The notes under the pieces: generated by a model
Told to the model about the DNA's origin: nothing
The model's database searches: none
Seen by the model: only the letters and a program-made list of their open reading frames with translations
Shown: positions 1 to 7,500 of the stretch, piece after piece
How the letters are laid out: each line of letters starts with the position of its first letter
How positions within the stretch are numbered: position 1 is the stretch's first letter
Translations under genes and position numbers: made by a program
Assembly (NCBI GenBank): GCA_025356915.1
Contig: JANXQG010000356.1
Span: forward strand, 1-9,763
DNA length: 9,763 bases
Reading direction: 5' to 3'
From: Planctomycetota bacterium
Lineage (GTDB): Bacteria > Planctomycetota > Planctomycetia > Pirellulales > Thermoguttaceae

Positions 1-516
1 CTAATCATGGCCAAAGTGAATTCGCTGGAGGATCCCGAGATCTGTCAAGCCCTGTACCGTGCCAGCCAGGCCGGCGTTAAGATCATGCTCAATGTCCGCG
101 GCATCTGCGTGTTGCGACCCGGCGTGGAAGGTATTTCCGAGAATATCGAGGTGCGATCGATTGTCGATCGTTACCTGGAACACGCCCGTCTGTTCTACTT
201 CCGCAACGGTGGGCATGAAGAGGTCTATCTGGCCAGCGCGGATTGGATGCGGCGGAATCTGCTGAAGCGGCTGGAGATCATGTTCCCCATCCTCGACGGG
301 AACTTCAAGAAGCGGCTGATCGACGTTTTGAACACCTGCTTTGCCGACAACGTCAAAGCTCGCCGACTGCTAACCGACGGCACCTACGTACCGGTCGAAT
401 CGAGCGGGCCACGAGTTCGTGCTCAGGCCAAGTTCCACAAAGACGCGGTCGATGCCGTCCACTTGGCCGGGCAGACGGCATTGCAGTTCCGGCCGTTAAA
501 GAGTCCGAAGGAGTGA
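1..516 (+). CDS. ppk1: Polyphosphate kinase 1, C-terminal fragment (5' end outside window)
   Basis: PPK1 reversibly transfers the terminal phosphate of ATP onto inorganic polyphosphate, usually at the membrane. The frame is already open at base 1 (Leu-Ile before Met-7), and the residues there (MAKVNSLEDPEI) match the middle of the PPK1 C-terminal phospholipase D-like region. The ATG at 7 is therefore internal and the true start lies upstream. Visible signatures in order are RGICVLRPGVEGISENI, SIVDRYLEHARLFYF, NGGHEEVYLASADWMRRN, and the terminal ADNVKARRL...YVPV block. The His of RYLEHAR (codon 181-183) aligns with E. coli His592, a conserved active-site histidine, by my recollection of that protein. 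The other catalytic histidine would lie upstream of the window. About 171 codons are visible of a protein normally near 700 aa. The stop is TGA at 514-516. The end is intact, with a short nonconserved tail after the last conserved Arg-rich segment. It converges on the GH172 gene. Confidence 0.95.
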   Translation, partial: LIMAKVNSLEDPEICQALYRASQAGVKIMLNVRGICVLRPGVEGISENIEVRSIVDRYLEHARLFYFRNGGHEEVYLASADWMRRNLLKRLEIMFPILDGNFKKRLIDVLNTCFADNVKARRLLTDGTYVPVESSGPRVRAQAKFHKDAVDAVHLAGQTALQFRPLKSPKE

Positions 517-672
517 AGGGTCGTCGATGCCGCGCGGCCAATTGGAGATACAAAAGGGTCGAAGGAAGAATACAAAGATACAAAGGTGTCGATAGTGAGC
601 CGTGAGGCGTGGAGCGGGTACTCAGTCCCTGGAAGATGATTCGACCGGGATGATTTAATGCCCCGGGAAGTA
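517..672. other. Convergent intergenic spacer between ppk1 and the GH172 gene
   Basis: This 156-base spacer separates the stop codons of two convergent genes. I see no gene in it. It contains a 10-bp perfect palindrome GCCGCGCGGC at 529-538. It also has two near-identical 16-base direct repeats beginning GATACAAA (547-562 and 577-592), with a third short copy, AATACAAA, at 569-576. A weak inverted repeat, CCGGG (645-649) with CCCGG (662-666), has a 12-base loop. None is followed by a clear T-run on either strand, so no canonical intrinsic terminator can be called. The 645-666 hairpin is the only stem near the end of the minus-strand unit. Confidence 0.6.
547..592. repeat. Imperfect 16-base direct repeat pair (GATACAAA core)
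   Basis: GATACAAAAGGGTCGA at 547-562 and GATACAAAGGTGTCGA at 577-592 differ at only two positions. Between them lies another AATACAAA (569-576). The A-rich core stands out against the GC-rich surroundings. This may be a degenerate tandem array or a dispersed intergenic repeat. A function in terminating or processing the convergent transcripts is possible but not shown by the sequence. Confidence 0.5.
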
Positions 673-2295
673 CTACCGCCCAGCCTTGCGGGCGGCAGGA
701 GGCGGTGGGGAAATTGGCGCCGTCGCGTCCGCAGGCGCCGGGCTCAGGTTGCTCTTTGCGCCCGGTAGTCCATACCAGTACGTGGCTACGCTATAGGCCA
801 TGTCGCATTCGGCCCAGTGCCAGATCTCCATGTCGAATTTCAGCGACTTGGCAAACGGAATCGCGTCAAGCCCGCGCGTGCGGGTGTTGGTGGTGTGGCC
901 CTGGTTTCGCGGACCGACGCGGGGCTGATTGCAAAAAGGCCCCTGAAATACGTTGGCTGCGCCCCAGGCATAGCCATAGTAGTCCTCGCTCCCCGTGCCA
1001 AAGTACGAAGGGAAATTCTCTCCATCGACCCAAATCTTCTCGTCGCCCTCGCCCCACCAAGCCTTCGTCGGGTTCATGACGGCCAAGGTGTCGCCCAGGT
1101 AGACGCCCTTGCCCGTTATCGTGATATAGTTCCAGTCCGTCATGGGCCGGGTGTGGAGCGGGTATCGGTATCGCCATTGCGAGTGAAAGTACATCGAGCG
1201 GTCGTCCCATTTCCAGGCGGAGGTCAGGGTTTTGAGTTTTACCGAGACCTTCTCTTTGCCAAGATTAAGCACCGCCATGCGGGCCGACTTTTGGTAAGGC
1301 ATCACCCAGCGGCAGGTCATGGTGCCGTCCTTGGCAACGGATCGATACCAGCTTTTCAACTCATTCACACCCACGCCACTGCCGCAGAACTCGCTCAAAG
1401 GAGACCAGATTGTTTCCTCGCCGTCACAAGTCATGCGGAGTACGGTGGATCGCAGGGCCTGCTGATCCTGATTGGGCTTCAGGCCGTCGAGCCGTATCTC
1501 ACACAATCGCACCGCGGCAGGCCCCTGCGGAAGATCGAGGGTCATTTCCTTTCCCGGCTCGATCGCTTGGTCCATCGAACTGGCACTCCCCTGCGCGGGT
1601 GGCGGGTCGAGGAGCGTTTTGGCGATATTCGAGACGGTCGGCGCAATCGCCGTGAATTGGGCCATCGTGAAGGTTTGGACTTTGGTGTCGGCCGGATAGG
1701 TGCGGTACTCGATATTATACCAGCGGCCCGGGGGACGAGCCTGCGGATTGTTGGCGCCTTGTTCATAGGTGATCTTGCAGTGCTGGGCGTAAGGGATTGG
1801 CAAATAGAGGTTGGTGGCGCGGCCGGCGTTTTCAATCCCCAGCGGCCGCGGCACGAAAGACTTGCCGCCCAGCAGGTCGCCCAACCGCTGGGCAATGGCT
1901 GGCTGTTCGGCACCATCCAGGTAAAACCGCACGGTGCCGATCGGCGGGCTGCCCCCGGTCCAGAATCGCACGACGCAGCCAGGCCCCGCCACGTCCATGA
2001 GAACCCATTCGTAACGGTTTTCTCGCTTCTCGACCTTCCAGGCGTTGATTGGCTGATCCATGTTGTCGTGATTGGCGAACCAACCATTCGGATCGCTGGG
2101 CTTTTTTGAGCGCCGGTCGTAGCTGCTCTCTTGGTGGCCGACGTATTCTGGTTGAGGCCAGCGGGCGACCGCTTCACAGTCGATCATCTCTTCCAGTAGA
2201 GATTGCACGGAGACGACGCGGTCCTGTGCCGTGGCCGCCACTCCCACCAGACTAGAAAGCAGGATAGTACCCAGGTATTTTGAAATATATTTCAT
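673..2295 (-). CDS. Exported GH172-family glycoside hydrolase (DUF2961 domain)
   Basis: The product is 540 aa from ATG 2295. A GTG at 2307 is in frame, but its only GGAG (2309-2312) sits one base away. That GGAG is 13 bases from the ATG, which directly begins a signal peptide (MKYISKYLGTILLSS, cleavage near AATA-Q). DUF2961/GH172 enzymes fold as double jelly-rolls. Characterized members cleave fructofuranosyl or arabinofuranosyl linkages. Family signatures are visible: SSYDRR near 57, DVAGPGCVVRFW near 101, NLYLPIPYAQ near 162, RWVMPYQKSARM near 329, and WWGEGDEKIWVDGE then YFGTGSEDYYGYAWG at 413-446. Glu416 and Glu437 are 21 apart, the same spacing as the catalytic Glu270/Glu291 pair I recall for Bifidobacterium alphaFFase1. 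Activity is therefore plausible, though the substrate cannot be read from sequence. The tail after about 515 is Pro/Ala-rich. It lies 20 bases downstream of the S41 protease gene, probably co-transcribed. Confidence 0.9.
   Translation of the reverse strand: MKYISKYLGTILLSSLVGVAATAQDRVVSVQSLLEEMIDCEAVARWPQPEYVGHQESSYDRRSKKPSDPNGWFANHDNMDQPINAWKVEKRENRYEWVLMDVAGPGCVVRFWTGGSPPIGTVRFYLDGAEQPAIAQRLGDLLGGKSFVPRPLGIENAGRATNLYLPIPYAQHCKITYEQGANNPQARPPGRWYNIEYRTYPADTKVQTFTMAQFTAIAPTVSNIAKTLLDPPPAQGSASSMDQAIEPGKEMTLDLPQGPAAVRLCEIRLDGLKPNQDQQALRSTVLRMTCDGEETIWSPLSEFCGSGVGVNELKSWYRSVAKDGTMTCRWVMPYQKSARMAVLNLGKEKVSVKLKTLTSAWKWDDRSMYFHSQWRYRYPLHTRPMTDWNYITITGKGVYLGDTLAVMNPTKAWWGEGDEKIWVDGENFPSYFGTGSEDYYGYAWGAANVFQGPFCNQPRVGPRNQGHTTNTRTRGLDAIPFAKSLKFDMEIWHWAECDMAYSVATYWYGLPGAKSNLSPAPADATAPISPPPPAARKAGR
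676..695. repeat. Hairpin overlapping the 3' end of the GH172 gene
   Basis: CCGCCC (676-681) pairs with GGGCGG (690-695) around an 8-base loop, AGCCTTGC. It abuts the TAG stop (673-675) and encodes the end of the Ala/Arg-rich tail. It has no adjacent T-run, so a Rho-independent terminator is doubtful. It may be a small dispersed hairpin that extended the coding sequence. Confidence 0.35.
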
Positions 2296-2315
2296 AGCGA
2301 TATCCACGCTCCAAG

Positions 2316-3941
2316 TTACCGCGGCAGGGCCGCATTCCGGGCAATTTGCAAGGCCGCGAGCAGCGTGGCGTCGTCCTTGCCGACGACCACGCCATTGATC
2401 GGCTTGGCCGTCTGGTGCACGACAACATCCGGCTCGACGCCCACGCGGCTGTAAGGCTTGCCCTGGGGCGAATAGAACTTGGCCGTCGTCAGCCGCAAGC
2501 CAGAGTCCGAACCGTCGAGCTGAAAGATCCCCTGCACGGAACCCTTGCCGAAGCTGCGAACGCCGACAATTGTGCCCCGGTGGTGATCGTGGATCGCTCC
2601 CGAAAAGATCTCGGCGGCACTGGCGCTTTCCTGATCGATGATTACCGTCAAAGGCACGCGCCAGGTGCCTTCCTGATGGGCCGTGTAGGTGCTGTCTTCT
2701 TGGGCGATGCGGCCGTGTGTGGAGACGATTATCCCCCGATCGAGGAACAGGTCGGCAATATCAACCGATGAAATCAATAGCCCGCCCGGATTGCCGCGAA
2801 GGTCCATGATCAGGCTGCGCATGCCTTCACGGTGAAGTCGCCACAGCGCGGCTTCCAGGTCGCGGCGAGTTGTTTTCTGGAAGCAGGTCAGCCGCAGGTA
2901 GCCGACACTCTGCTGGGCGTCGATGATACGGACCTGATCGACGCTAGGGACTTCAACCCGTTGCCGGCGGACGGCCAGTTGGCGATTGGTCTCGCCCGGG
3001 GCGGCAAGGGTCAGGTTGCAGATACTTCCTTCGGGACCTTGCAAGAGGCTGGCTGCCTGGTCGGTCGTGTATTGGCTTGTCGGACGGCCGTCGACGGCAA
3101 CGATCCGATCGCCAGCCCTCGCGCTGGCCTGCTCGGCAGGACTGCCGCTGATCACACGGACGATCACCAGCGAGCCGTCCAGGGCCTTTAACTCGATGCC
3201 CAGTCCGACAAAGCTGCCGTCGATCTGGGAATAGACTTCACTGAGCTGGTCGGGTGTGAGGAAGGCCGAATAAGGGTCGAGGGAATTGGTGGCACCGCAG
3301 AGGTACTCTAGGATCACAATGGTGGGGGCTAGCCCCAGACGCTGCTGAGCCAGATTGGCTGCCACGACGGCACTGTCGCGGGCCTCCGTCCGGCTGGCCA
3401 CGCTGCGCTGCGCCAGTGTCTGGCGAAGCTCGCGGCAGAATGCTTCTACCGTGGCCGGATTGCCGTTGGGCAGGTTCCGCTGGAGAAAGACCGGCTCGCT
3501 AAGTGCTGTCTCCAGGTCCGAGGTGCCTCGATCGACGAGATCCTTCCACGCCGGCTGCTCGACGTAATGGGTCTCGATCTTCAGTAGGACTTGCAGATAG
3601 AGTTCCAGAGCCTTCTCGGCCGGCATCCGAGAGACGTTTTCGGCAAAGCTGCGGTCGGCATAGCGGCGGCCCAGGTCGTAATGCAGCCGGGCTACCTCGA
3701 AACGCTTTTCCAGGACGTTCTCCTCGGGGAATTGCCGCAGGCCTTCTTCATAATGGGCTAGGGCTTCACCCCAACGTCGTTTGACTTCCAATTCCCGGCC
3801 GCGCTGTAGGTAACCGTCGATCCGAATCGATCGCTCGGAAAAAGCAACAGAAGAATTGGTTGGCTGCTGTGCCACCGAGGGCAGTGCCAGCACCGCCATT
3901 GCCGCAAACCAGAGAACGGCTGCGAAGAGCCTTCGTCGCAT
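2316..3941 (-). CDS. Exported S41 (CtpA/Tsp-like) serine protease with TPR-like N-terminus and PDZ domain
   Basis: The product is 541 aa from ATG 3941. A frame extension to TTG 3992 exists, but the ATG directly begins a signal peptide (MRRRLFAAVLWFAAMAVLA, cleavage near PSVAQ). No strong Shine-Dalgarno precedes the ATG. S41 proteases cleave C-terminal tails or damaged proteins in the periplasm with a Ser-Lys dyad. Residues 35-99 are helical with a TPR-like unit (RRWGEALAHYEEGLRQFP). The family motif SLDPYSAFL is near 220. A PDZ domain follows at about 238-334 (GLGIEL, SPAEQASARAGDRIVAVDG). The protease core comes next, with DLRGNPGG near 380 and ESASAAE near 438-444. Ser441, Asp452 and Lys466 (FGKGSVQ) keep exactly the spacing of E. 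coli Tsp Ser430/Asp441/Lys455, so the site looks complete. It is the first gene of a two-gene unit with the GH172 enzyme. The TPR-like front end is not part of the minimal CtpA layout and may bind a partner. Confidence 0.93.
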   Translation of the reverse strand: MRRRLFAAVLWFAAMAVLALPSVAQQPTNSSVAFSERSIRIDGYLQRGRELEVKRRWGEALAHYEEGLRQFPEENVLEKRFEVARLHYDLGRRYADRSFAENVSRMPAEKALELYLQVLLKIETHYVEQPAWKDLVDRGTSDLETALSEPVFLQRNLPNGNPATVEAFCRELRQTLAQRSVASRTEARDSAVVAANLAQQRLGLAPTIVILEYLCGATNSLDPYSAFLTPDQLSEVYSQIDGSFVGLGIELKALDGSLVIVRVISGSPAEQASARAGDRIVAVDGRPTSQYTTDQAASLLQGPEGSICNLTLAAPGETNRQLAVRRQRVEVPSVDQVRIIDAQQSVGYLRLTCFQKTTRRDLEAALWRLHREGMRSLIMDLRGNPGGLLISSVDIADLFLDRGIIVSTHGRIAQEDSTYTAHQEGTWRVPLTVIIDQESASAAEIFSGAIHDHHRGTIVGVRSFGKGSVQGIFQLDGSDSGLRLTTAKFYSPQGKPYSRVGVEPDVVVHQTAKPINGVVVGKDDATLLAALQIARNAALPR

Positions 3942-4060
3942 GGTGTCGTCCGTGTGGGAGTTGGAACGCTGCTCGAGCCTAGCCGAGGGCAAGGCGATCC
4001 GGGAACTGATCCATCCAGTTGTCCATCGCGCAAACGTCGCACACGCTCGCGCTACATTGC

Positions 4061-4089
4061 AGTATAGATCACGATTGGGCAGGTGTCAA
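4061..4089 (-). promoter_or_regulatory. Sigma-70-type promoter for the protease-GH172 unit
   Basis: Read on the minus strand, TTGACA (4089-4084) is a full-match -35 box. It is followed by a 17-base spacer (4083-4067) and TATACT (4066-4061), which is one base from the consensus -10. Transcription would start near 4054, giving a leader of roughly 110 bases before ATG 3941. Its orientation and position fit the S41 protease gene. It is the only promoter in the window that stands out by eye. Confidence 0.7.
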
Positions 4090-4301
4090 AAAAATCACCT
4101 TGAAAACACGGTCGGAAAACCGTTCAAAGTGGCGCATTCCAACCTCCGGGCGCGGAGGACAACGAACGAACCCAGAACGCGGAAAAGCAGCTTTACAAGG
4201 ATCGTAGCAGGCAAACGGCTTAACCCAGATTTTGCGCCGAAGCAACAGTTCAAGCTTGCCTAGCCCGGATTATTCATCGTATGGGGGCTCGCTGCGCTCT
4301 C

Positions 4302-4342
4302 CCCACCCTACTTCTGCACCTGAAACTTGGGAGTAGGGTGGG
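4302..4342. repeat. 11-bp perfect hairpin in a repeat-like intergenic block
   Basis: CCCACCCTACT (4302-4312) pairs perfectly with AGTAGGGTGGG (4332-4342). Some further G-T and G-C pairs extend into the loop. The neighbourhood (about 4261-4380) contains GGGTGGGTGGAGCAC and a second small stem, GCGCA (4361-4365) with TGCGC (4375-4379). Similar GTAGGGTGGGT-type intergenic sequences are, by my recollection, common in planctomycete genomes, so this is probably a dispersed element. There is no T-run to make it a terminator. Confidence 0.5.
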
Positions 4343-4513
4343 TGGAGCACGGAAACTCAAGCGCAGTGGTGCGTTGCGCGAACCGGCCTAAACACTACTT
4401 TCCGCGCATTTTCCCGGAACTTCTCCCACCTCCCACACGTCAAACCCGTAAGGTAGTATAGTGTAAGTTTGTGGGACGACCTCAAACCTTACTCTGTTGC
4501 GGAGTTAGTTCTT

Positions 4514-4529
4514 TACCGCTGCAGCGGTA
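4514..4529. promoter_or_regulatory. Perfect 16-bp palindrome upstream of the large envelope gene
   Basis: TACCGCTGCAGCGGTA is fully self-complementary and ends 57 bases before ATG 4587. Its size and symmetry fit an operator for a dimeric regulator. Transcribed, it would form a six-bp hairpin with a UGCA loop in the 5' leader. No regulator gene is adjacent, so its role is inferred from position only. Confidence 0.4.
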
Positions 4530-4575
4530 TGTCGGCCCTGGAAATCGACTGGAACACCCATCCTTTTCACACTGC

Positions 4576-4580
4576 GAGGA
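4576..4580 (+). promoter_or_regulatory. Shine-Dalgarno site of the large envelope gene
   Basis: GAGGA sits six bases before ATG 4587. That ATG opens a clear signal peptide, so this site fixes the start. Confidence 0.75.
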
Positions 4581-4586
4581 ACCATT

Positions 4587-7500
4587 ATGACACTCATTTT
4601 CCGTTCATTGGCTTGCGCACTCGCCATTGTGGCGTTTGCTTCTTTCACTGTTTTCTCTCCGGCCTTGGCCGCGGACGGTAAGGGCGAGGTGGTGAAACCG
4701 GCCCCAACTACGGCAGCGGATTCAGCCAAGGCCGATGCTGACGCCAAGACCGACCGATCGCTTCGCGAGCAGGAGATCTACATCCCCTACGAAAAGCTCC
4801 GCGGGGTTTTTGAGAAGCATGGCCGCGGCGTATTCCTGCCCTATGAGAAGTTCGACGAGCTTTGGAAAGCGGCCCAGGACAAAACCCGTCCGGCAGCCGA
4901 CCCCCGCCCGCCGATGGGCGCGCTGATTACCGAAATCGAAAACGAGGCCGTGGTGGCCAAGGATGTCGTGCAAGTCACCGCCCATCTGAAGATCGACCTG
5001 CTCGCCGAAGGATGGCATGAGGTGCCGTTGCGGCTGGCCGATGCGGCCATCGTCCGTGCTACGATCAAGAACGAACCGGCACGGATACTGGGTGGCACCC
5101 ATGAAGACCATCGCTTGTTGATCGAAAAGAAGGGGAAGCAGCCGGAGCAGATCGAATTGGTTCTGGAATATGCCCGGGCGATCACGCGCTCACCGGGCCA
5201 AAATTGCGTATCGTTCCAGGCCCCACAGGCCGCGGTGAGCCGTTGGAAGGTCCGCATTCCGCAGGCGGGCGTGAAGGTCAATCTGCATCCGTTGATTGCC
5301 GCGACGGAAGTGCCGCCGGCGCCGGTTGCTGCGAGTAAGAATCTGGACGCAGGCGGGACGCCTAAGCTACCGAATGACAAGAAGGTGGACGAGACGGTCA
5401 TCCTGGCCTTTGTCGGTGCTGCACCCGAAGTGCGGATCGACTGGACGCCCAAGTCCGAGGGCGCCACGGGGCTTACGGCATTGGCCAACGTGCAGTCGGA
5501 GCAGCAGGTATGGATCCAGGAAGGGATCACGCGGACTCGCACGACCTTGGCTTACACGATCAGCCGCGCGGAATTGAACCAGATCGCCCTGGAAGTCCCG
5601 GCCGATTTCAAAGTAGTCAATGTCTTTGATCCCAACGTGCGGCAGTGGTCGGTCGAACCACCAGCCGCTGGATCAACCGTGCAGAAGGTTACGGCGCAGT
5701 TGTTCGAGCCGGCCAAGACCGCGCAGACCGTGGTCGTTGAGTTGGAGAAAATTGCCGGCCAGAAGCGAGTCGAGTCACTCAAACTGCCCGTGGTCAAAGC
5801 CCTGAACGTCGGCCGTCAGCAAGGTTTCATCGTGGCCCAGGTCGGCTCGGGCCTGCGGGCTGAGGCGGCCAAGACCAGCGGCCTGTTGCAGGTCGATGCC
5901 AACGAGCTTCCGCCGACACTCCGATCGACCGCCTGGACCTTCGCCTATCGCTATGCTTCGGTGCCGTTCGAGTTGGAACTGGCCGTTGAGGAAGTCGCGC
6001 CGCGGATCACCGTCGATTCGCTGGTCGACGTCCAATTGGAGCCGGAAAAGCTCGCGATCAATCTGACGGCACTTTACACGATCGAGCGGGCTGGCGTCTT
6101 CAAGCTGGAACTCGAAGTGCCGGAGGGTTTTGAAGTTCGCAGCGTCACCGGCAAGCCGGTGGCCCTGGCCGCCGTGCCCGCTGTGCCCGGGACAACGCCC
6201 GCGGTCTCTTCAGCAGCCGAGATCGATTCGTTTCATGTCGAGGGCGAAAAAAAGAACCATCTTATCGTGAATTTGGCTCGCAAGGCCCTGGGACGCGTCG
6301 GTTTGCGGATACAGTTGCAGCGCGATCTGCACGAGGCCAACTTGCTGACGCCCACGGGCAAGTCGGCCGAGATCGACTTGCCGCTGCCACAACCCACCAA
6401 GACAACGGTCGAGCACGCGTCCGGAAGGCTGATCGTACATGCCCCCGAGAGTTTGCGGGTCAGCCCAGCCAAGGCCGATGGGCTGCGGCCCGTGTCGTAC
6501 CAAGAGGCGGTGGAAGGCATTGCCTTGGAGCGGTCGCCAGCCGGCGTTTCCGCGATTCGTCCCGTGCTGGCATTCACATTTACTCAGGAACCGGTTGTAC
6601 TCCGCCTGACGGCCGAGCGGCGCAAGCCTCAGGTTACGATCCGTCAGTTGCTCGTGGCGCGAATCGACGAGGGGGTCATCAAGTACCAGGCGACCTTCTA
6701 TTACTCGATCCATTTCAGTGGCGTGAAATCGCTCCGTATCGATGTTCCGGCCGATGTGGCCCCACTGCTCCGTAATACCACCGCCGGCATTCACGAGAAG
6801 ACCCTCGACCCGCCTCCCGCCGACCTGGACAAAAACATGGTCGCATGGAGCCTGACGGGTGAAGGTGAACTGCTGGGTGACGGGCAGATCGATTTGGTGT
6901 GGGAGAAGAAGCTCGACAAGCTCGATGTGGGCAAGTCGCTGCAAGTGACCGTGCCGAGGCTCGTTCCTCGCGACGTCGATCGGGCCTTTGGTCAGATCGT
7001 GTTGACCAAGGCGGAAACGCTCGACTTCCAGGAGGCCGAAGATATCAAGGGCCTGCGGCCCATCGACCCGCAGCGCGATCTGACGACTCCGGTGAGCGGA
7101 GCCGCGCGAGCCTTCGAGTTCTACGACGAATGGACGCTACCGGTCACGGTAAATCGCTACGAACTGGAAGAGGTGAAGCGGACCAGCATCGATCGGGCCG
7201 TCTGCCGCATGGTACTCACGCCGGCAGGCGAGACTGCCGTGCAGGCCGTCTATCGCATTCGCAGCGTTCGCCCCTGGCTGGCCGTGCAATTGCCGACGGA
7301 TGCCGCCCCCGACAGCGATCCGGTGCGGATCAATGGCCAACTGGTAACCTTGCGGAAAGGCGAGGGTGACTCGCTCGTCGTGCCCCTTTTGAGTGCCAAC
7401 GCCGACGAGCCTTTCGTACTGGAGATCCGCTATACGGTCAAGAGCGGGCAAACCCTATTGCTGCCGACGTTTTCGGAAGATACAGCGGTGCAAAAGGTTT

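Larger units (their letters stand above)
3942..4586. other. 645-base divergent intergenic region
   Basis: This spacer separates the protease (minus) from the large envelope gene (plus). Short open frames cross it, but none has a ribosome binding site or recognisable product, so I call no gene. From left to right it holds an untranslated leader (about 3942-4054), a strong minus-strand promoter (4061-4089), and a small hairpin ACGGT/ACCGT (4108-4123). About 130 bases follow with nothing recognisable. A repeat-like block with an 11-bp hairpin spans roughly 4261-4380, and a perfect 16-bp palindrome lies at 4514-4529. The plus-strand gene has a good Shine-Dalgarno but no convincing promoter. TATAGT at 4457-4462 could be a -10 element but lacks a good -35. 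Confidence 0.7.

Noticed and set aside
154..170. Inverted repeat CGATCGA-TTG-TCGATCG
   Set aside because: It falls in the codons for the conserved SIVDR segment of PPK1, so the symmetry is most simply a by-product of coding constraint.
243..605. Second plus-strand frame overlapping the ppk1 end
   Set aside because: It is an out-of-frame shadow of the conserved PPK1 C-terminus and runs into noncoding spacer without any motif.
817..2109. Open frame of 430 codons on the plus strand
   Set aside because: It lies entirely antisense to the GH172 gene, whose family motifs and catalytic spacing are clear. The plus-strand translation has no recognisable motif; long antisense frames are expected in GC-rich coding DNA.
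2296..2307. GTG at 2307 as start of the GH172 gene
   Set aside because: The only GGAG is one base from the GTG. The ATG at 2295 directly begins a normal signal peptide with a usable 13-base spacing.
3942..3992. TTG at 3992 as start of the S41 protease
   Set aside because: It would place a polar 17-residue extension before a clean signal peptide that begins at the ATG at 3941.
3856..4263. Open frame of 135 codons across the divergent spacer
   Set aside because: It starts inside the protease signal-peptide region on the opposite strand and crosses the protease promoter. Its composition is not protein-like, and I saw no domain.
4455..4485. Possible second minus-strand promoter (TTGAGG, TATACT)
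   Set aside because: The -10 is good but the spacer is 19 bases and the -35 is poor. It would transcribe only noncoding spacer.
6210..6944. Open frame of 244 codons on the minus strand
   Set aside because: It is antisense within the 1185-aa gene and has no ribosome binding site or motif that I could see.
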